A stretch of 64,000 bases of DNA from Solibacillus faecavium (GTDB lineage Bacteria > Bacillota > Bacilli > Bacillales_A > Planococcaceae), in the NCBI RefSeq assembly GCF_014836905.1, contig NZ_JACSPZ010000001.1:496001-560000 (forward strand), given 5' to 3'. Position 1 is the first letter of the stretch, and every line of letters starts with the position of its first letter. The position numbers and the translations under genes are program-made. Below, piece after piece: positions 42,097 to 50,680 of this stretch. The notes under the pieces are model-generated. The model saw only the letters and a list, made by a program, of their open reading frames with translations. It ran no database searches and was not told the DNA's origin.

Positions 42097-43896
42097 TTAT
42101 TTTTTTAAACCTTCAACAACTGTTAAAGTATTGTTTAAAATTTTAGCCATTTGTGAACGAGTTAATTTGTTTTCTGGATTAAATTTGCCTTCAAACCCAG
42201 AAATAATACCTAATGTATTTAATTCAGAAATTGCTTTTGAAGCTTCCACTTCTTTTGGCATATCAGAGAATTTAGCTGTATCACCAGTTGCAGTATAACC
42301 ATTTTTCTCTAATAAACGGTAAATCATTAATGCAGCTTGTTTACGAGTCACATCTTGTGCAGGTGCGAATGTAGTAGCTGTTTTACCATTGATGATGCCA
42401 TAACCATTTAAAGCGTTAATCGCTTTTTTCGCTTCGTCATCATATTTTACGATATCCGTGAATGCTGCTTTTGCTGGTACATCTAATTTTAAGGCACGGT
42501 TTAACATTAAAGCGAATTGAGCACGTTTTACGTTATTGCCTGGATTAAAGTTGTCTGCAGCAATGAAAATACCTTTGTTGAATAGGTTAACGATTGCATC
42601 TTTGTTACCGTTGTTAGCGATATCTTTAAATGGTGCTGCAACAGGTACTGGTTTCTTTTCACCGAATTGTAATTGTACTTTGTGAACTGAATCATATTTT
42701 ACACCAGCAGCATCAACTGTTAAATCAACAGTTGCATTATAAATTTCATTAATATCTTTTAATGAGATTGTGTAAATTTGAACTGTATTTTTCCCTACAG
42801 TTTCTTCTGATTTCAATGCTACTGTAGCTCCTTCAACATTGAATTCATTTAACCATTGACCTTGTGGGAATGTTACATCAACTTCGTATCCGCCTTCAGT
42901 AGAAGTAACCATTACTTCATTTGCTAAATAAGTGCCTTGCATAATTGATTGTTCTTTTGTTCCATCTTTAAATACAGTAACTGGCATTTTTGTTGCTTCA
43001 ACCGGAGCCGGTGCAGCTTCTGCTTTTGGTAATTCTAAGTTTGCTGTTTCGATAGCGAAACCGAAATTATACCAAGTGTCCATTTTCATTGAAGGCACTA
43101 CAACATGTACTGAAGATTCATGTAAATCGCTAATAGATGGAATTTCTACTGTATATACACCATCTTTTTCAGTTGCATCTTTTCCTGCAATTTTTAAACC
43201 TTTAATCATTTCTTTAGACGCTTCAGTAGTATAAACAGCAACTGAATATTTACCGTCTTTAACAATTAATTTACCTTCTGTTGATAATTGTCTTGTAATA
43301 TGTGTATAGTTTCCTACTTGATCCTTGTAAGCATCCCACTTAATATCATAAGTCCCGTCTGCTACTGAATCGAATGTTTTACCTACTTTGAAGATTTTTT
43401 CTTCTTTTGCTTCTTCAACTGGTTTAGTTGTTTCAGTTACTTCTTTAATTGTTTTTGCATCTGGAGTTAATGTAACTTTGTAATCTACCGGATCTTTACC
43501 AACGAAAGGAATAGTCATATTTAAAGTTACTTCCACAGGCGCATACTCAGCTGTCACTGGAATATTAATATGTTTTTTCCCATTATACTCAGCCATTACT
43601 GGTTTACCTGCTACTGTTACACTATTTACCATACTTAATGCAGCATCCGGTAATTCAAGATTAATAAATTGCTGACCTTCACGCTCAACTAATTTCCCTG
43701 TAGTTGGGATGAATTGTTGTAAAGATTCTGGGGCATTTACTTTAAAATCAATTGTTTTTGCTGCAGTAGTAGTTGCTTCACCCGTACGAGTCGTTTCCCC
43801 GCCTACTTCAGCAGATACTGCCATTGCTGGTACAATTGCAGATGTTGCTAATAGCGATGCCAAGACCGCTTTTGTTGCTTTTGATTTTTTTACCAT
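42097..43896 (-). CDS. NEAT-domain heme-binding-type surface protein with three SLH domains
   Basis: Secreted protein of 599 aa. Signal peptide to about residue 29 (AMAVSA). Three NEAT-like domains at about 47-147, 175-290 and 303-412, then three SLH domains (420-472 APFKDIANNGNKDAIVNLFNKGI; 478-533; 541-595) that bind secondary wall polymer. Where heme-binding NEAT domains have YxxxY, NEAT2 has Y276-NFG-F and NEAT3 Y401-DSV-H405; NEAT1 has a lone Tyr, so heme binding is uncertain. ATG at 43896 is used because GGAGG lies 8 bases ahead. Cotranscribed with isdC; B. anthracis BslK is a NEAT-SLH precedent. Confidence 0.88.
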   Translation of the reverse strand: MVKKSKATKAVLASLLATSAIVPAMAVSAEVGGETTRTGEATTTAAKTIDFKVNAPESLQQFIPTTGKLVEREGQQFINLELPDAALSMVNSVTVAGKPVMAEYNGKKHINIPVTAEYAPVEVTLNMTIPFVGKDPVDYKVTLTPDAKTIKEVTETTKPVEEAKEEKIFKVGKTFDSVADGTYDIKWDAYKDQVGNYTHITRQLSTEGKLIVKDGKYSVAVYTTEASKEMIKGLKIAGKDATEKDGVYTVEIPSISDLHESSVHVVVPSMKMDTWYNFGFAIETANLELPKAEAAPAPVEATKMPVTVFKDGTKEQSIMQGTYLANEVMVTSTEGGYEVDVTFPQGQWLNEFNVEGATVALKSEETVGKNTVQIYTISLKDINEIYNATVDLTVDAAGVKYDSVHKVQLQFGEKKPVPVAAPFKDIANNGNKDAIVNLFNKGIFIAADNFNPGNNVKRAQFALMLNRALKLDVPAKAAFTDIVKYDDEAKKAINALNGYGIINGKTATTFAPAQDVTRKQAALMIYRLLEKNGYTATGDTAKFSDMPKEVEASKAISELNTLGIISGFEGKFNPENKLTRSQMAKILNNTLTVVEGLKK

Positions 43897-43915
43897 TTTC
43901 ATTTCCTCCAATTTT

Positions 43916-44686
43916 CTATCTTGTTTTTGTTTGTTTTGTGCGAATAAATACGATCGCCGCTACGATGAATAATATCATCGCCACAAGCGGTAATTCATCG
44001 CTCGTCTCCGGATTTTCTACTACCTCTGAATTTTCAGCTTCAGATGCATTTTCTTCATCTGTCTTTGTAGAATCATCTGTATTTTCTTCTGTATTAGCTT
44101 GCTCTGCTGATGATTCTGTTTTTTGTGGTTCAGTTGATGGTGCTGGTTTATTTGAAGAAGTATTACTTCCTGACGATGGTGTTGGTGACTCCTTAGTAGA
44201 TGTCGCTTGTTTTGTTTCCTCTTTTACTGGCTTTACCGGCTCTTTAGGCTCTTCCGCCTTTACTTCTGGTAAACCCGAACTGTTGAATACAAAATCTACA
44301 CTATAGGCATGGTGATAATCGATATCATCAATATCGATTTTCATGGCGATTGTTACTAAATTTGCATTCGAAACCGGGAATTGAACAGTGCGTTGACCGG
44401 CAGATTCATTTGTACTAATCACTTTTGCCCCGCCCGGAGGTTTAAACTCTGTAACCCAGCTACTGTTTTTTATCGTAATCTGCATTGTCATTTTACCGTT
44501 ATTTACGATTAATTTGGCAGGTTTTAAAAAGTAATCATTTGCCATGGATGCCGAATTGCTGCCAGGCTTATTTACTTGATAGTTCACTTCGTAAGTACCA
44601 TCTGCAATTGCAGCTAATGAAGCATTTGGCAAAGTAAAAGCTACTAAAAAAAGAACAGATAAAATCATGAAGAAGTTTTTTTTCAT
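43916..44686 (-). CDS. isdC: IsdC-like NEAT protein with sortase-B sorting signal
   Basis: Exported wall protein of 256 aa. Signal peptide to about residue 25; one NEAT domain at about 28-137 beginning IADGTYEVNYQVNKPGSNSASMANDYFLKPAKL as in IsdC; heme motif Y124-HHA-Y128 is canonical YxxxY. A low-complexity Pro/Thr/Ser/Glu linker (about 140-220) is followed by NPETS (225-229), a hydrophobic helix and RTKQTKTR, i.e. a class B sorting signal. ATG at 44686 is chosen (GGAGG 9 bases ahead) over the longer frame to 44710. First gene of the cluster, with a Fur-like box upstream. Confidence 0.9.
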   Translation of the reverse strand: MKKNFFMILSVLFLVAFTLPNASLAAIADGTYEVNYQVNKPGSNSASMANDYFLKPAKLIVNNGKMTMQITIKNSSWVTEFKPPGGAKVISTNESAGQRTVQFPVSNANLVTIAMKIDIDDIDYHHAYSVDFVFNSSGLPEVKAEEPKEPVKPVKEETKQATSTKESPTPSSGSNTSSNKPAPSTEPQKTESSAEQANTEENTDDSTKTDEENASEAENSEVVENPETSDELPLVAMILFIVAAIVFIRTKQTKTR

Positions 44687-44728
44687 ACAAATTCTCCTCC
44701 TTTTCTTCACAATATGTAATTAACTAAT

Positions 44729-44743
44729 AGAGAATATTTCTCA
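44729..44743 (-). promoter_or_regulatory. Fur-box-like palindrome upstream of isdC
   Basis: The minus strand reads TGAGAAATATTCTCT, matching 10 of 14 specified positions of the Bacillus Fur consensus TGATAATNATTATCA, with symmetrical GAGAA/TTCTC core. It lies 43 bases before the isdC start and just downstream of a TATAAT, a position where repressor binding would block transcription. Iron control of heme-uptake genes is the rule in the family. Confidence 0.5.
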
Positions 44744-45013
44744 ATGCCATTATATAGCATGCCATAAAAGTGATTGTTTCTCAAATACCAACATTCTCCT
44801 TTAGTATAAATTTTTTGCGAAACGATTTAAACTTCATAGAATTGTCGTAATTAATTCTTGAATTTTCATTTCCTTTAGGTATGTGAATAAAAAAAAGATG
44901 AAAGTGTATATAACCATTTTCATCCTTTACTTATTTATTGTTTAATACTCAAATTAATCCAGGTCGTGATTTAATCATTGCCCACGGCTCATTATGCAAG
45001 AGAAAAAGGCGTA
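44744..45013. other. Intergenic region isdC to nuclease gene
   Basis: Contains the isdC promoter region (TATAAT on the minus strand near 44751) and, at 44886-44932, a hairpin (GATGAAAATGG/CTTTCATC on the minus strand) with a long T-run that ends the nuclease gene. No coding sequence seen. Confidence 0.5.
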
Positions 45014-45649
45014 TTACTTACTCACTTCTTCTGGATGGAATCCGTCACGTTGCAGATAATTATCATGGGCCCAAATATTGAGTTTTTTCTGTTCGGCCTG
45101 TTGTTGAATTTCGAGCAGTTCTTTTTCTAATGTATCGTTCGGTTTATTTACATAACGCACTGCAGCAAGTCCTTCACTTAATAAAACTTCATGCAAGCTG
45201 ACATTATCCACAAATGCGTATGCTAACAGTCGGTCATAATTATCGGTTTCCGGACCTTTGTCGAATAATAGCTGGACTGAATCCGCCTTTTCCAATAACG
45301 CGGTAGTACGTGCCTTCGCTTCTTCAGCATACGGCATCGGTTCGCCTTTATTATAGTTCATTTCTGGTGTATCGATCATAAGGAGGCGTACACGCTCTTT
45401 TTCACCATCGATTTCAACATTAAAAGTATCACCATCATTGGCATTTAAAAACTTCACATCAACAAGTTGTTTCCCTGTTTTATCCACTGCCATTTCTGGT
45501 GTAATCGTATATGAAATATTTTGTTCTGTAATTACCGGTGAATCTACTTGCTCTGCCTCTTGTTTTGGTTCGCTAAATATTAAATATAAGCCTACTGCTA
45601 AAATAATTGTTCCACTCGTAATGAGCGTTTTAATATCTTTTAATTCCAT
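45014..45649 (-). CDS. Thermonuclease-family (SNase) secreted nuclease
   Basis: Protein of 211 aa with an N-terminal anchor (residues 9-25, IKTLITSGTIILAVGLYLIF) and an SNase domain at about 62-200. Active-site pattern of staphylococcal nuclease is seen: NANDGDTFNVEIDGEKERVRLLMIDTPEMNYNKGEPMPYAEEAKARTTALLEKA and DNYDRLLAYAFVDN (Ca2+-binding Asp, catalytic Glu and Arg). Cleaves DNA/RNA outside the membrane. Spaced 19 bases after the YutG-like gene on the same strand, likely cotranscribed. Confidence 0.9.
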   Translation of the reverse strand: MELKDIKTLITSGTIILAVGLYLIFSEPKQEAEQVDSPVITEQNISYTITPEMAVDKTGKQLVDVKFLNANDGDTFNVEIDGEKERVRLLMIDTPEMNYNKGEPMPYAEEAKARTTALLEKADSVQLLFDKGPETDNYDRLLAYAFVDNVSLHEVLLSEGLAAVRYVNKPNDTLEKELLEIQQQAEQKKLNIWAHDNYLQRDGFHPEEVSK

Positions 45650-45668
45650 TATTATTGTTTAACTCCTT

Positions 45669-46250
45669 TTAAATCTCCGTGTTCAACTTCGTGGTTGGCC
45701 CTAATTCAACGGGCGGAATATCTGCAAAAGTTTCGCCTTCTTCTTCAAGGTCACGCATCCGATGTGCCAGGCGTGATGCTGCACAAGCCGCAATACTTCC
45801 AACTAAATCGTCCAAAAATGTATTAACTGATTCCCCAGCCTTCGTATCAAGCTTTTCAATAATTCCAATCTTTTGCTTATCTAAATGACCAAATGTTGTA
45901 ACTGCAATACTTCCATACGTAAATACAGAACCCAATGCCAGCGTTTCATCTACACCGAACAGTCCTTCATCTGATTCAATAATAGCCTGAAGCGGGGCAG
46001 ATAAAAGCCTTTTTTCAGCCAGTTCATCAAGTTCTATACCTACTAATACTGCATGTTGTACTTCACGTTTAGTTAATACACGTTCAACCGATTGAATACA
46101 ATGTTCTATCGTTAAACCTTCATTATATGGGGATTGCATCGTATAAACGATTTCAGCAATATCTTCAATCGTTACATGGCGACGTTCTAGGGCATCATGT
46201 GTAGCTTTTGTCACTTCATCTGAGTGTACACGAATTCTTTTGTTATGCAT
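45669..46250 (-). CDS. Phosphatidylglycerophosphatase A-family protein (YutG-like)
   Basis: Protein of 193 aa of the PgpA/YutG family. The C-terminal half holds the family segments GSIAVTTFGHLDKQKIGIIEKLDT and VNTFLDDLVGSIAACAASRLAHR; the N-terminus has a distinct helical extension (RRHVTIEDIAEIVYTMQSPYNEGLTIEHC) as in YutG. No membrane helices, unlike E. coli PgpA, so phosphatase activity on lipid is not assured. AGGTGAGG precedes the ATG. Upstream gene of the nuclease. Confidence 0.82.
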   Translation of the reverse strand: MHNKRIRVHSDEVTKATHDALERRHVTIEDIAEIVYTMQSPYNEGLTIEHCIQSVERVLTKREVQHAVLVGIELDELAEKRLLSAPLQAIIESDEGLFGVDETLALGSVFTYGSIAVTTFGHLDKQKIGIIEKLDTKAGESVNTFLDDLVGSIAACAASRLAHRMRDLEEEGETFADIPPVELGPTTKLNTEI

Positions 46251-46369
46251 GAATATATCCTCACCTTTATTTATATTAAGCGCTCATTCACTTGTCTATC
46301 TTCTATATTACACCTTTATTTTTCTTTATGATACAATTTTGAATACATCAATCGACAGGGGTGACAACT

Positions 46370-47089
46370 TTGGAAAAAGGCACAGTAAAAGACATTGCTT
46401 TTTTTAGTAAGGCATTAAACGAGGAGTTGGAGCTGTTAATTTATATTCCAGCAAATTATTCTCCACTTTACGAATATAACATCTTAATCGCTTCCGATGG
46501 TAAAGATTATTTCCAACTTGGTGGCATACCTCGTTTAGCGGATGAACTAATAGATGGCTATATTATTGAAAATACAATAATCGTCGGTGTTCCATACAAA
46601 AATTATGAGGATCGTAAGCGAAAATATACTCCAACAGGTGACCAATTTGAAGCTTATATGCGATTTTTGGCGCATGAACTTGTGCCCTATTTAGACGAAG
46701 AGTACTCAACTGCGCAAATAGGAGGCGGGCGTGCACTAATTGGAGATTCCATGGCTGCGACGATTTCATTAATGACTGCAATCCATTATCCGAATATTTT
46801 TGGAAAAGCCGTCTTGCAGTCACCTTATGTAGATGAACACGTATTAGAGGCTGTTCGTAGTGCAAGTAATATTAATTGCCTTTCGGTGTATCATATTATC
46901 GGACTACAGGAAGATAAAGTGACTTTAAAAAACAATACCGTCAAAGATCTCCTGACACCAAACCGTGAACTGCACCAATTGTTAATAAACCATGGAATTG
47001 ATACCTTTTATGAGGAATTTGAAGGTAATCATACATGGACATATTGGAAGCCAGATTTAAAACGCGCACTAATTGAAATTTTCGGATAA
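46370..47089 (+). CDS. Alpha/beta-hydrolase fold esterase (YjcH-like)
   Basis: Esterase-D/Fes-like hydrolase of 240 aa. Nucleophile elbow GDSMAATISLM (G-x-S-x-A variant), oxyanion-side segment NIIASDGKDYF-like (LIASDGKDYFQLGGIPRLADEL) and terminal catalytic His in EEFEGNHTWTYWKPDLKRAL. GTG at 46361 follows GGG directly without spacing, so TTG at 46370, with AGGGGTGA about 6 bases ahead, is preferred. It opens the yjcH-yjcG-yjcF group, although 160 bases separate it from yjcG. Confidence 0.8.
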   Translation: MEKGTVKDIAFFSKALNEELELLIYIPANYSPLYEYNILIASDGKDYFQLGGIPRLADELIDGYIIENTIIVGVPYKNYEDRKRKYTPTGDQFEAYMRFLAHELVPYLDEEYSTAQIGGGRALIGDSMAATISLMTAIHYPNIFGKAVLQSPYVDEHVLEAVRSASNINCLSVYHIIGLQEDKVTLKNNTVKDLLTPNRELHQLLINHGIDTFYEEFEGNHTWTYWKPDLKRALIEIFG

Positions 47090-47252
47090 TAATGTGTTCT
47101 TAAATGTCTATTCATTGTTTTTTCTGTTATACTTATAACAATTGCGCCTCCGGGGTATTATGTCCACTTTTTAGTTTACTAAAAATCTTCTCATGAAAGT
47201 TGGGCACCTAAAGGCTGATAAAATTTGAATAATTTTCTAGGGGGTAATGAAT

Positions 47253-47768
47253 TTGAAATATGGTATTGTTGCTTTTCCATCTAAGAAAATACAAGATTTA
47301 GCGAACACTTATCGCAAACGCTATGACCCACATTATGCGTTAATTACACCTCACATTACTTTGAAAGATGCATTTGATGCGGATGAATCTCAAATGGATC
47401 AAATATCCAGTAGTTTACAGCAGGTGGCATCACAATTTGCCCCTTTACAAATTCACGCTTCTCGAATCAGTTCATTTTACCCTACTACAAATACGATCTT
47501 TTTCCGAGTTGATCCAACACCGCAATTGGAAAACATCCAAAAAATGATTCAGGAAAAAATCAATTTCGGTGCGCCAAAGCATGTCTTTGTACCGCATATT
47601 ACAATTGCGCAAAAGTTAAGCGCTTCCGAACATGATGATGTTCACGGTCAGCTACGCATGGTCGGTGTTGATGAAAAAGATGTAATCGATCGTTTCCATT
47701 TACTATACCAATTAGAAGATGGCTCATGGACAACTTATGAAACATACAAATTGACTGGAGCTGAGTAA
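47253..47768 (+). CDS. yjcG: 2H phosphoesterase / 2'-5' RNA ligase-like protein YjcG
   Basis: Protein of 171 aa with the two HxT motifs of 2H phosphoesterases: TPHITL (near residue 32) and VPHITI (near residue 112). Natural substrate unknown. ATG at 47247 is only 2 bases after AGGGGG; TTG at 47253 is 8 bases after it and gives the KYGIVAFPSKKIQDLANTYRKRYDP start known from B. subtilis YjcG. Ends 3 bases before yjcF. Confidence 0.88.
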   Translation: MKYGIVAFPSKKIQDLANTYRKRYDPHYALITPHITLKDAFDADESQMDQISSSLQQVASQFAPLQIHASRISSFYPTTNTIFFRVDPTPQLENIQKMIQEKINFGAPKHVFVPHITIAQKLSASEHDDVHGQLRMVGVDEKDVIDRFHLLYQLEDGSWTTYETYKLTGAE

Positions 47769-47771
47769 TAC

Positions 47772-48200
47772 GTGTTTGAAGTAAAGTTAGTAACAACTGA
47801 CGAAGACCGTGAACGCGCATATGCTTTACGGAAAGAAGTTTTCGTCAAAGAACAAGGTGTCCCACTAAATTTAGAAATAGATGAATATGATGAAACTGCT
47901 ACCCACTTTCTTGTAAATGAAGGTGAAAATACAATTGCTACAGCGCGTCTACGTGAAATTGAGCCTAAAGTTGGCAAGGTGGAGCGCGTATGTGTTTTGA
48001 ATAGCTATCGAGGGAAGCGTCTCGGTGTATTAATTATGGAAGCTGTGGAAGAATATGCGAAAAATGCAGCATTTAAAAAGCTTAAGCTAAATGCTCAAAG
48101 CTATGCCGTACCTTTCTATGAAAAGTTGGAGTTCGCTGTAATTTCACCTGAGTTCATGGATGCCGGCATTCCGCATCGTGCCATGGAAAAGAATATTTAG
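47772..48200 (+). CDS. yjcF: GNAT-family acetyltransferase YjcF
   Basis: Small N-acetyltransferase fold protein of 142 aa. Acetyl-CoA motif A is VERVCVLNSYRGKRLGVLIMEAVEEYA (R-x-x-G-x-G/A variant RGKRLG); LNAQSYAVPFYEKLEF is the C-terminal motif B. Start GTG at 47772 with GGAGCTGAG ahead, inside the end of yjcG. Same order as in B. subtilis. Substrate unknown. Confidence 0.87.
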   Translation: MFEVKLVTTDEDRERAYALRKEVFVKEQGVPLNLEIDEYDETATHFLVNEGENTIATARLREIEPKVGKVERVCVLNSYRGKRLGVLIMEAVEEYAKNAAFKKLKLNAQSYAVPFYEKLEFAVISPEFMDAGIPHRAMEKNI

Positions 48201-48242
48201 AAGCTGGTCTTATTTTTTTCATAATTGCATGTGAATATAAAA

Positions 48243-48283
48243 ACGATAGCCACCAAGTAAATATTTGCTTGGTGGCTATCTTT
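48243..48283. terminator. Terminator after yjcF
   Basis: GATAGCCACCAAG pairs with CTTGGTGGCTATC, followed by TTTGTA; 44 bases after the yjcF stop. Confidence 0.85.
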
Positions 48284-48364
48284 GTATAGATGATGCTATA
48301 AATTAAGGACGACCTGTATACATATATTTTTTGGATTATTTCTCATCTTGATCTACAGAGAACT

Positions 48365-48613
48365 TTATTTCATCATTTTTTCAATTTTTGAAAAATCTAA
48401 TGATTTACCGTCTTGAATGATTGATGCGACGATTTTTTCTTCCAGCTCGCTTGATACCGGTTTATTTGCAAGTTTACTCACTTTTTTGACGATTTTACGA
48501 ACTTGCTTTTCATCCGAAAAGTCTGCATATGTCAATGCATTTGCAAGATTCATAATTTCATCAAAGTCAACACCTGTTTTACGCTCAATATTTTTGAAAA
48601 ATGAACGTTCCAT
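48365..48613 (-). CDS. spoVIF: Stage VI sporulation protein F
   Basis: Protein of 82 aa resembling SpoVIF (YjcC), needed for spore coat assembly under GerE control. The diagnostic text is FFKNIERKTGVDFDEIMNLANALTYADFSDEKQVRKIVKKVSKLANKPVSSELEEKIVASII. AGGAGGTATTT precedes the ATG. It lies 14 bases after the YjcZ-type peptide gene, so the two are cotranscribed. Confidence 0.87.
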   Translation of the reverse strand: MERSFFKNIERKTGVDFDEIMNLANALTYADFSDEKQVRKIVKKVSKLANKPVSSELEEKIVASIIQDGKSLDFSKIEKMMK

Positions 48614-48627
48614 TTGAAAATACCTCC

Positions 48628-48801
48628 TTAAATGATTACGCTACCAACGATAATAAGTAAAATGAATAGTACAACGATTAGTACAAACGTACCGCTATTG
48701 TTGCCGCCGCCATAACTTGGAGTTCCATAATCGCAACCTTGTTGCCATCCTTGTTGCCAACCTTGTTGTTGTTGTTGCCAACCATATCCGTATCCTGACA
48801 T
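48628..48801 (-). CDS. YjcZ-family sporulation peptide
   Basis: A 57-aa peptide: MSGYGYGWQQQQQGWQQGW followed by a Gly/Tyr segment (CDYGTPSYGGGNNSGT) and a single C-terminal membrane helix FVLIVVLFILLIIVGSVII. The Gly/Tyr head plus FVLIVVLFILLIIVG tail is the signature of the YjcZ/YhaI-type tiny sporulation proteins. GGGGGG lies 7 bases before the ATG, and a CATACACTA -10 element lies 24 bases upstream. Confidence 0.85.
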   Translation of the reverse strand: MSGYGYGWQQQQQGWQQGWQQGCDYGTPSYGGGNNSGTFVLIVVLFILLIIVGSVII

Positions 48802-48824
48802 ACTAAACCCCCCTTTCTATTTTG

Positions 48825-48833
48825 TAGTGTATG
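48825..48833 (-). promoter_or_regulatory. Candidate sigma-E/sigma-K -10 element for the YjcZ-type gene
   Basis: CATACACTA on the minus strand satisfies both the sigma-K (CATANNNTA) and sigma-E (CATACANT) -10 rules. The -35 side is not clear. It is part of a 14-bp palindrome GTGTATGCATACAC. Confidence 0.45.
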
Positions 48834-48863
48834 CATACACACAAGAAAAAGGAGGGTATTCGT

Positions 48864-49229
48864 CTAATCTACTTTGCCTTTTGGTTTAAATATTAATGCT
48901 GCAATAAATCCAAAAATAATGGCAGCACTGATTCCCGAGCTCGTCACCTCAAACATGCCTGTTAAAACACCTATCCAACCATGTTTTTCTGCCTCAGCCA
49001 TCGCCCCATGTGTTAAAGAATTCCCAAAGGAGGTAATGGGTACTGTCGCACCAGCGCCTGCAAAATTAATTAGAGGCTCATATAAGTTAAAGCCGTCTAA
49101 AATGGCGCCTGCTACAACTAAAATTGATAATGTGTGACCTGGTGTTAACTTCCCGATATTCATTATTAACTGCCCTATTACACAAATGAAGCCACCTACT
49201 ACAAATGCCAATAAAAAAGAAAAGCCCAT
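48864..49229 (-). CDS. spoVAE: Stage V sporulation protein AE (SpoVAEb type)
   Basis: Membrane protein of 121 aa with about four helices: [75 protein letters not shown], typical of SpoVAEb. Part of the forespore inner-membrane channel that moves Ca-dipicolinate. The ATG at 49229 with GTAAGGA ahead is chosen over the frame extension to 49271 inside spoVAD; the gene begins 5 bases after the spoVAD stop. Confidence 0.93.
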   Translation of the reverse strand: MGFSFLLAFVVGGFICVIGQLIMNIGKLTPGHTLSILVVAGAILDGFNLYEPLINFAGAGATVPITSFGNSLTHGAMAEAEKHGWIGVLTGMFEVTSSGISAAIIFGFIAALIFKPKGKVD

Positions 49230-49234
49230 TGTCC

Positions 49235-50230
49235 TTACCCCATTCCAATTTCGATTGCATGTGCTGTGCACGGAATTGTATCACCCTGCTGAAAAGTAAG
49301 CGGGGATAAAAGTGCACCTGTTGCTACTAATAAAACGCGCTTATAGCGGCCTGTTTTAAATTGTTCCATCATATAGCCACTATAAACTGAAGCTGAACAG
49401 CCTGGACCACTTGCCCCTGCTAAAAATGATGCATCTTCACCATAAAATTCGGCACCTGCATCACGGAACCTTGATAAATCTTCTTTTTTCACACCGCTTT
49501 GCGCGAACATTGCAATTAAAATTTTCAAACCAATTTTACCTAAATCACCTGTCATAATAACATCATAATCTTCCAATTTTTGCGAACGCTTTTTTAGATG
49601 CGATTGAATCGTATCAAATGCTGCCGGCGCCATAGCTCCGCCCATATGGTACGGATCTGTTGCTCCATAATCAATCACTTTCCCTACAGTCGCTGCTTCT
49701 ATATATGGAAGCTTCGGCTCATGTTTACCGATTAAAACAAACCCCGCCGCCGTTACGGTCCATTGTGAAGTTGCAGGTTTTTGAGACCCATAGTCAATAG
49801 GGTAACGGAATTGTCGTTCAACTGAATTATGTTGACTAGATGCTCCGGCAATTGAAAAATCACTTGCTCCAAGCTCTGTTAACAATGCTGCAATTATCAT
49901 CGATGAAACAGAAGTGGCACATGCTGAAAAGAGTCCAATAAAAGAAACAGCAAGTTCCCGTGCTGCAAAATTTGTAGGTGTCATTTGATTGACTAAATCG
50001 CCACCTAAAAAATAATCGATATCCAAATTATTTAAATTTGATTTTTTTAGTATTATTTGACATGCATCTGAGATGAGCATTGTATTACCTTGCTCATTCG
50101 TGGATTTTTGTACCCGTTCATCCTGACTTATCTTATCAAAATATGTTTGGAAAACGCTGCGTTTTTCCAAAGGACCAACAACAGTAGCCGAAGAAAGAAT
50201 GGCTGGTTTCGATGGAAATACGATTACCAT
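49235..50230 (-). CDS. spoVAD: Stage V sporulation protein AD
   Basis: Thiolase-fold protein of 331 aa that binds dipicolinate in the SpoVA channel. The N-terminus [64 protein letters not shown] (with the SACATS segment) and [11 protein letters not shown] are typical. It overlaps spoVAC by 7 bases. Required for DPA uptake into the forespore in B. subtilis. Confidence 0.96.
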   Translation of the reverse strand: MVIVFPSKPAILSSATVVGPLEKRSVFQTYFDKISQDERVQKSTNEQGNTMLISDACQIILKKSNLNNLDIDYFLGGDLVNQMTPTNFAARELAVSFIGLFSACATSVSSMIIAALLTELGASDFSIAGASSQHNSVERQFRYPIDYGSQKPATSQWTVTAAGFVLIGKHEPKLPYIEAATVGKVIDYGATDPYHMGGAMAPAAFDTIQSHLKKRSQKLEDYDVIMTGDLGKIGLKILIAMFAQSGVKKEDLSRFRDAGAEFYGEDASFLAGASGPGCSASVYSGYMMEQFKTGRYKRVLLVATGALLSPLTFQQGDTIPCTAHAIEIGMG

Positions 50231-50679
50231 GATGTGACACCTACCGATACTAATATCAATTTAATTAGAGACACGAAAAAAGCCGATACGACGCCGAATA
50301 AAATAACCGAACCTGCCAATTTAAACATATTGCCCCCTACACCTAAAACAAGCCCTTCGGATCTATGTTCAATTGCTGCAGAAATTACCGCATTACCAAA
50401 CCCAGTTACAGGTACAGCACTTCCAGCCCCCGCAAACTGTCCAAGTTTCCGATATTGACCAAACCCCGTCAAAAGCATGGCAAGAAAAACCATTGTAGCC
50501 ACTGTCGGATTGCCTACAGTCTTTTCCGTAAAATCAAAAAAGATCATGTATAAAAATGAAATTGCTTGTCCTATTGAGCAAATTACCCCTCCCACAACAA
50601 AAGCCTTTAAACAGTTTAGGGGTATAGGTACTTTTGGTGTAATTTGATCCTTTAAAGTATTGTATTGTTGCTGTTTCAA
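50224..50679 (-). CDS. spoVAC: Stage V sporulation protein AC
   Basis: Integral membrane protein of 151 aa with four helices (LNCLKAFVVGGVICSIGQAISFLYMIFFDF...), the mechanosensitive-type pore component of the DPA channel. The open frame starts at 50700 within the upstream gene, but GGAGG at 50687-50691 is placed 9 bases before TTG 50679, giving the N-terminus KQQQYNTLKDQITPKVPIPLNCLKA. Begins 2 bases after the lipoprotein stop. Confidence 0.94.
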   Translation of the reverse strand: MKQQQYNTLKDQITPKVPIPLNCLKAFVVGGVICSIGQAISFLYMIFFDFTEKTVGNPTVATMVFLAMLLTGFGQYRKLGQFAGAGSAVPVTGFGNAVISAAIEHRSEGLVLGVGGNMFKLAGSVILFGVVSAFFVSLIKLILVSVGVTSW

Positions 50680-50680
50680 A

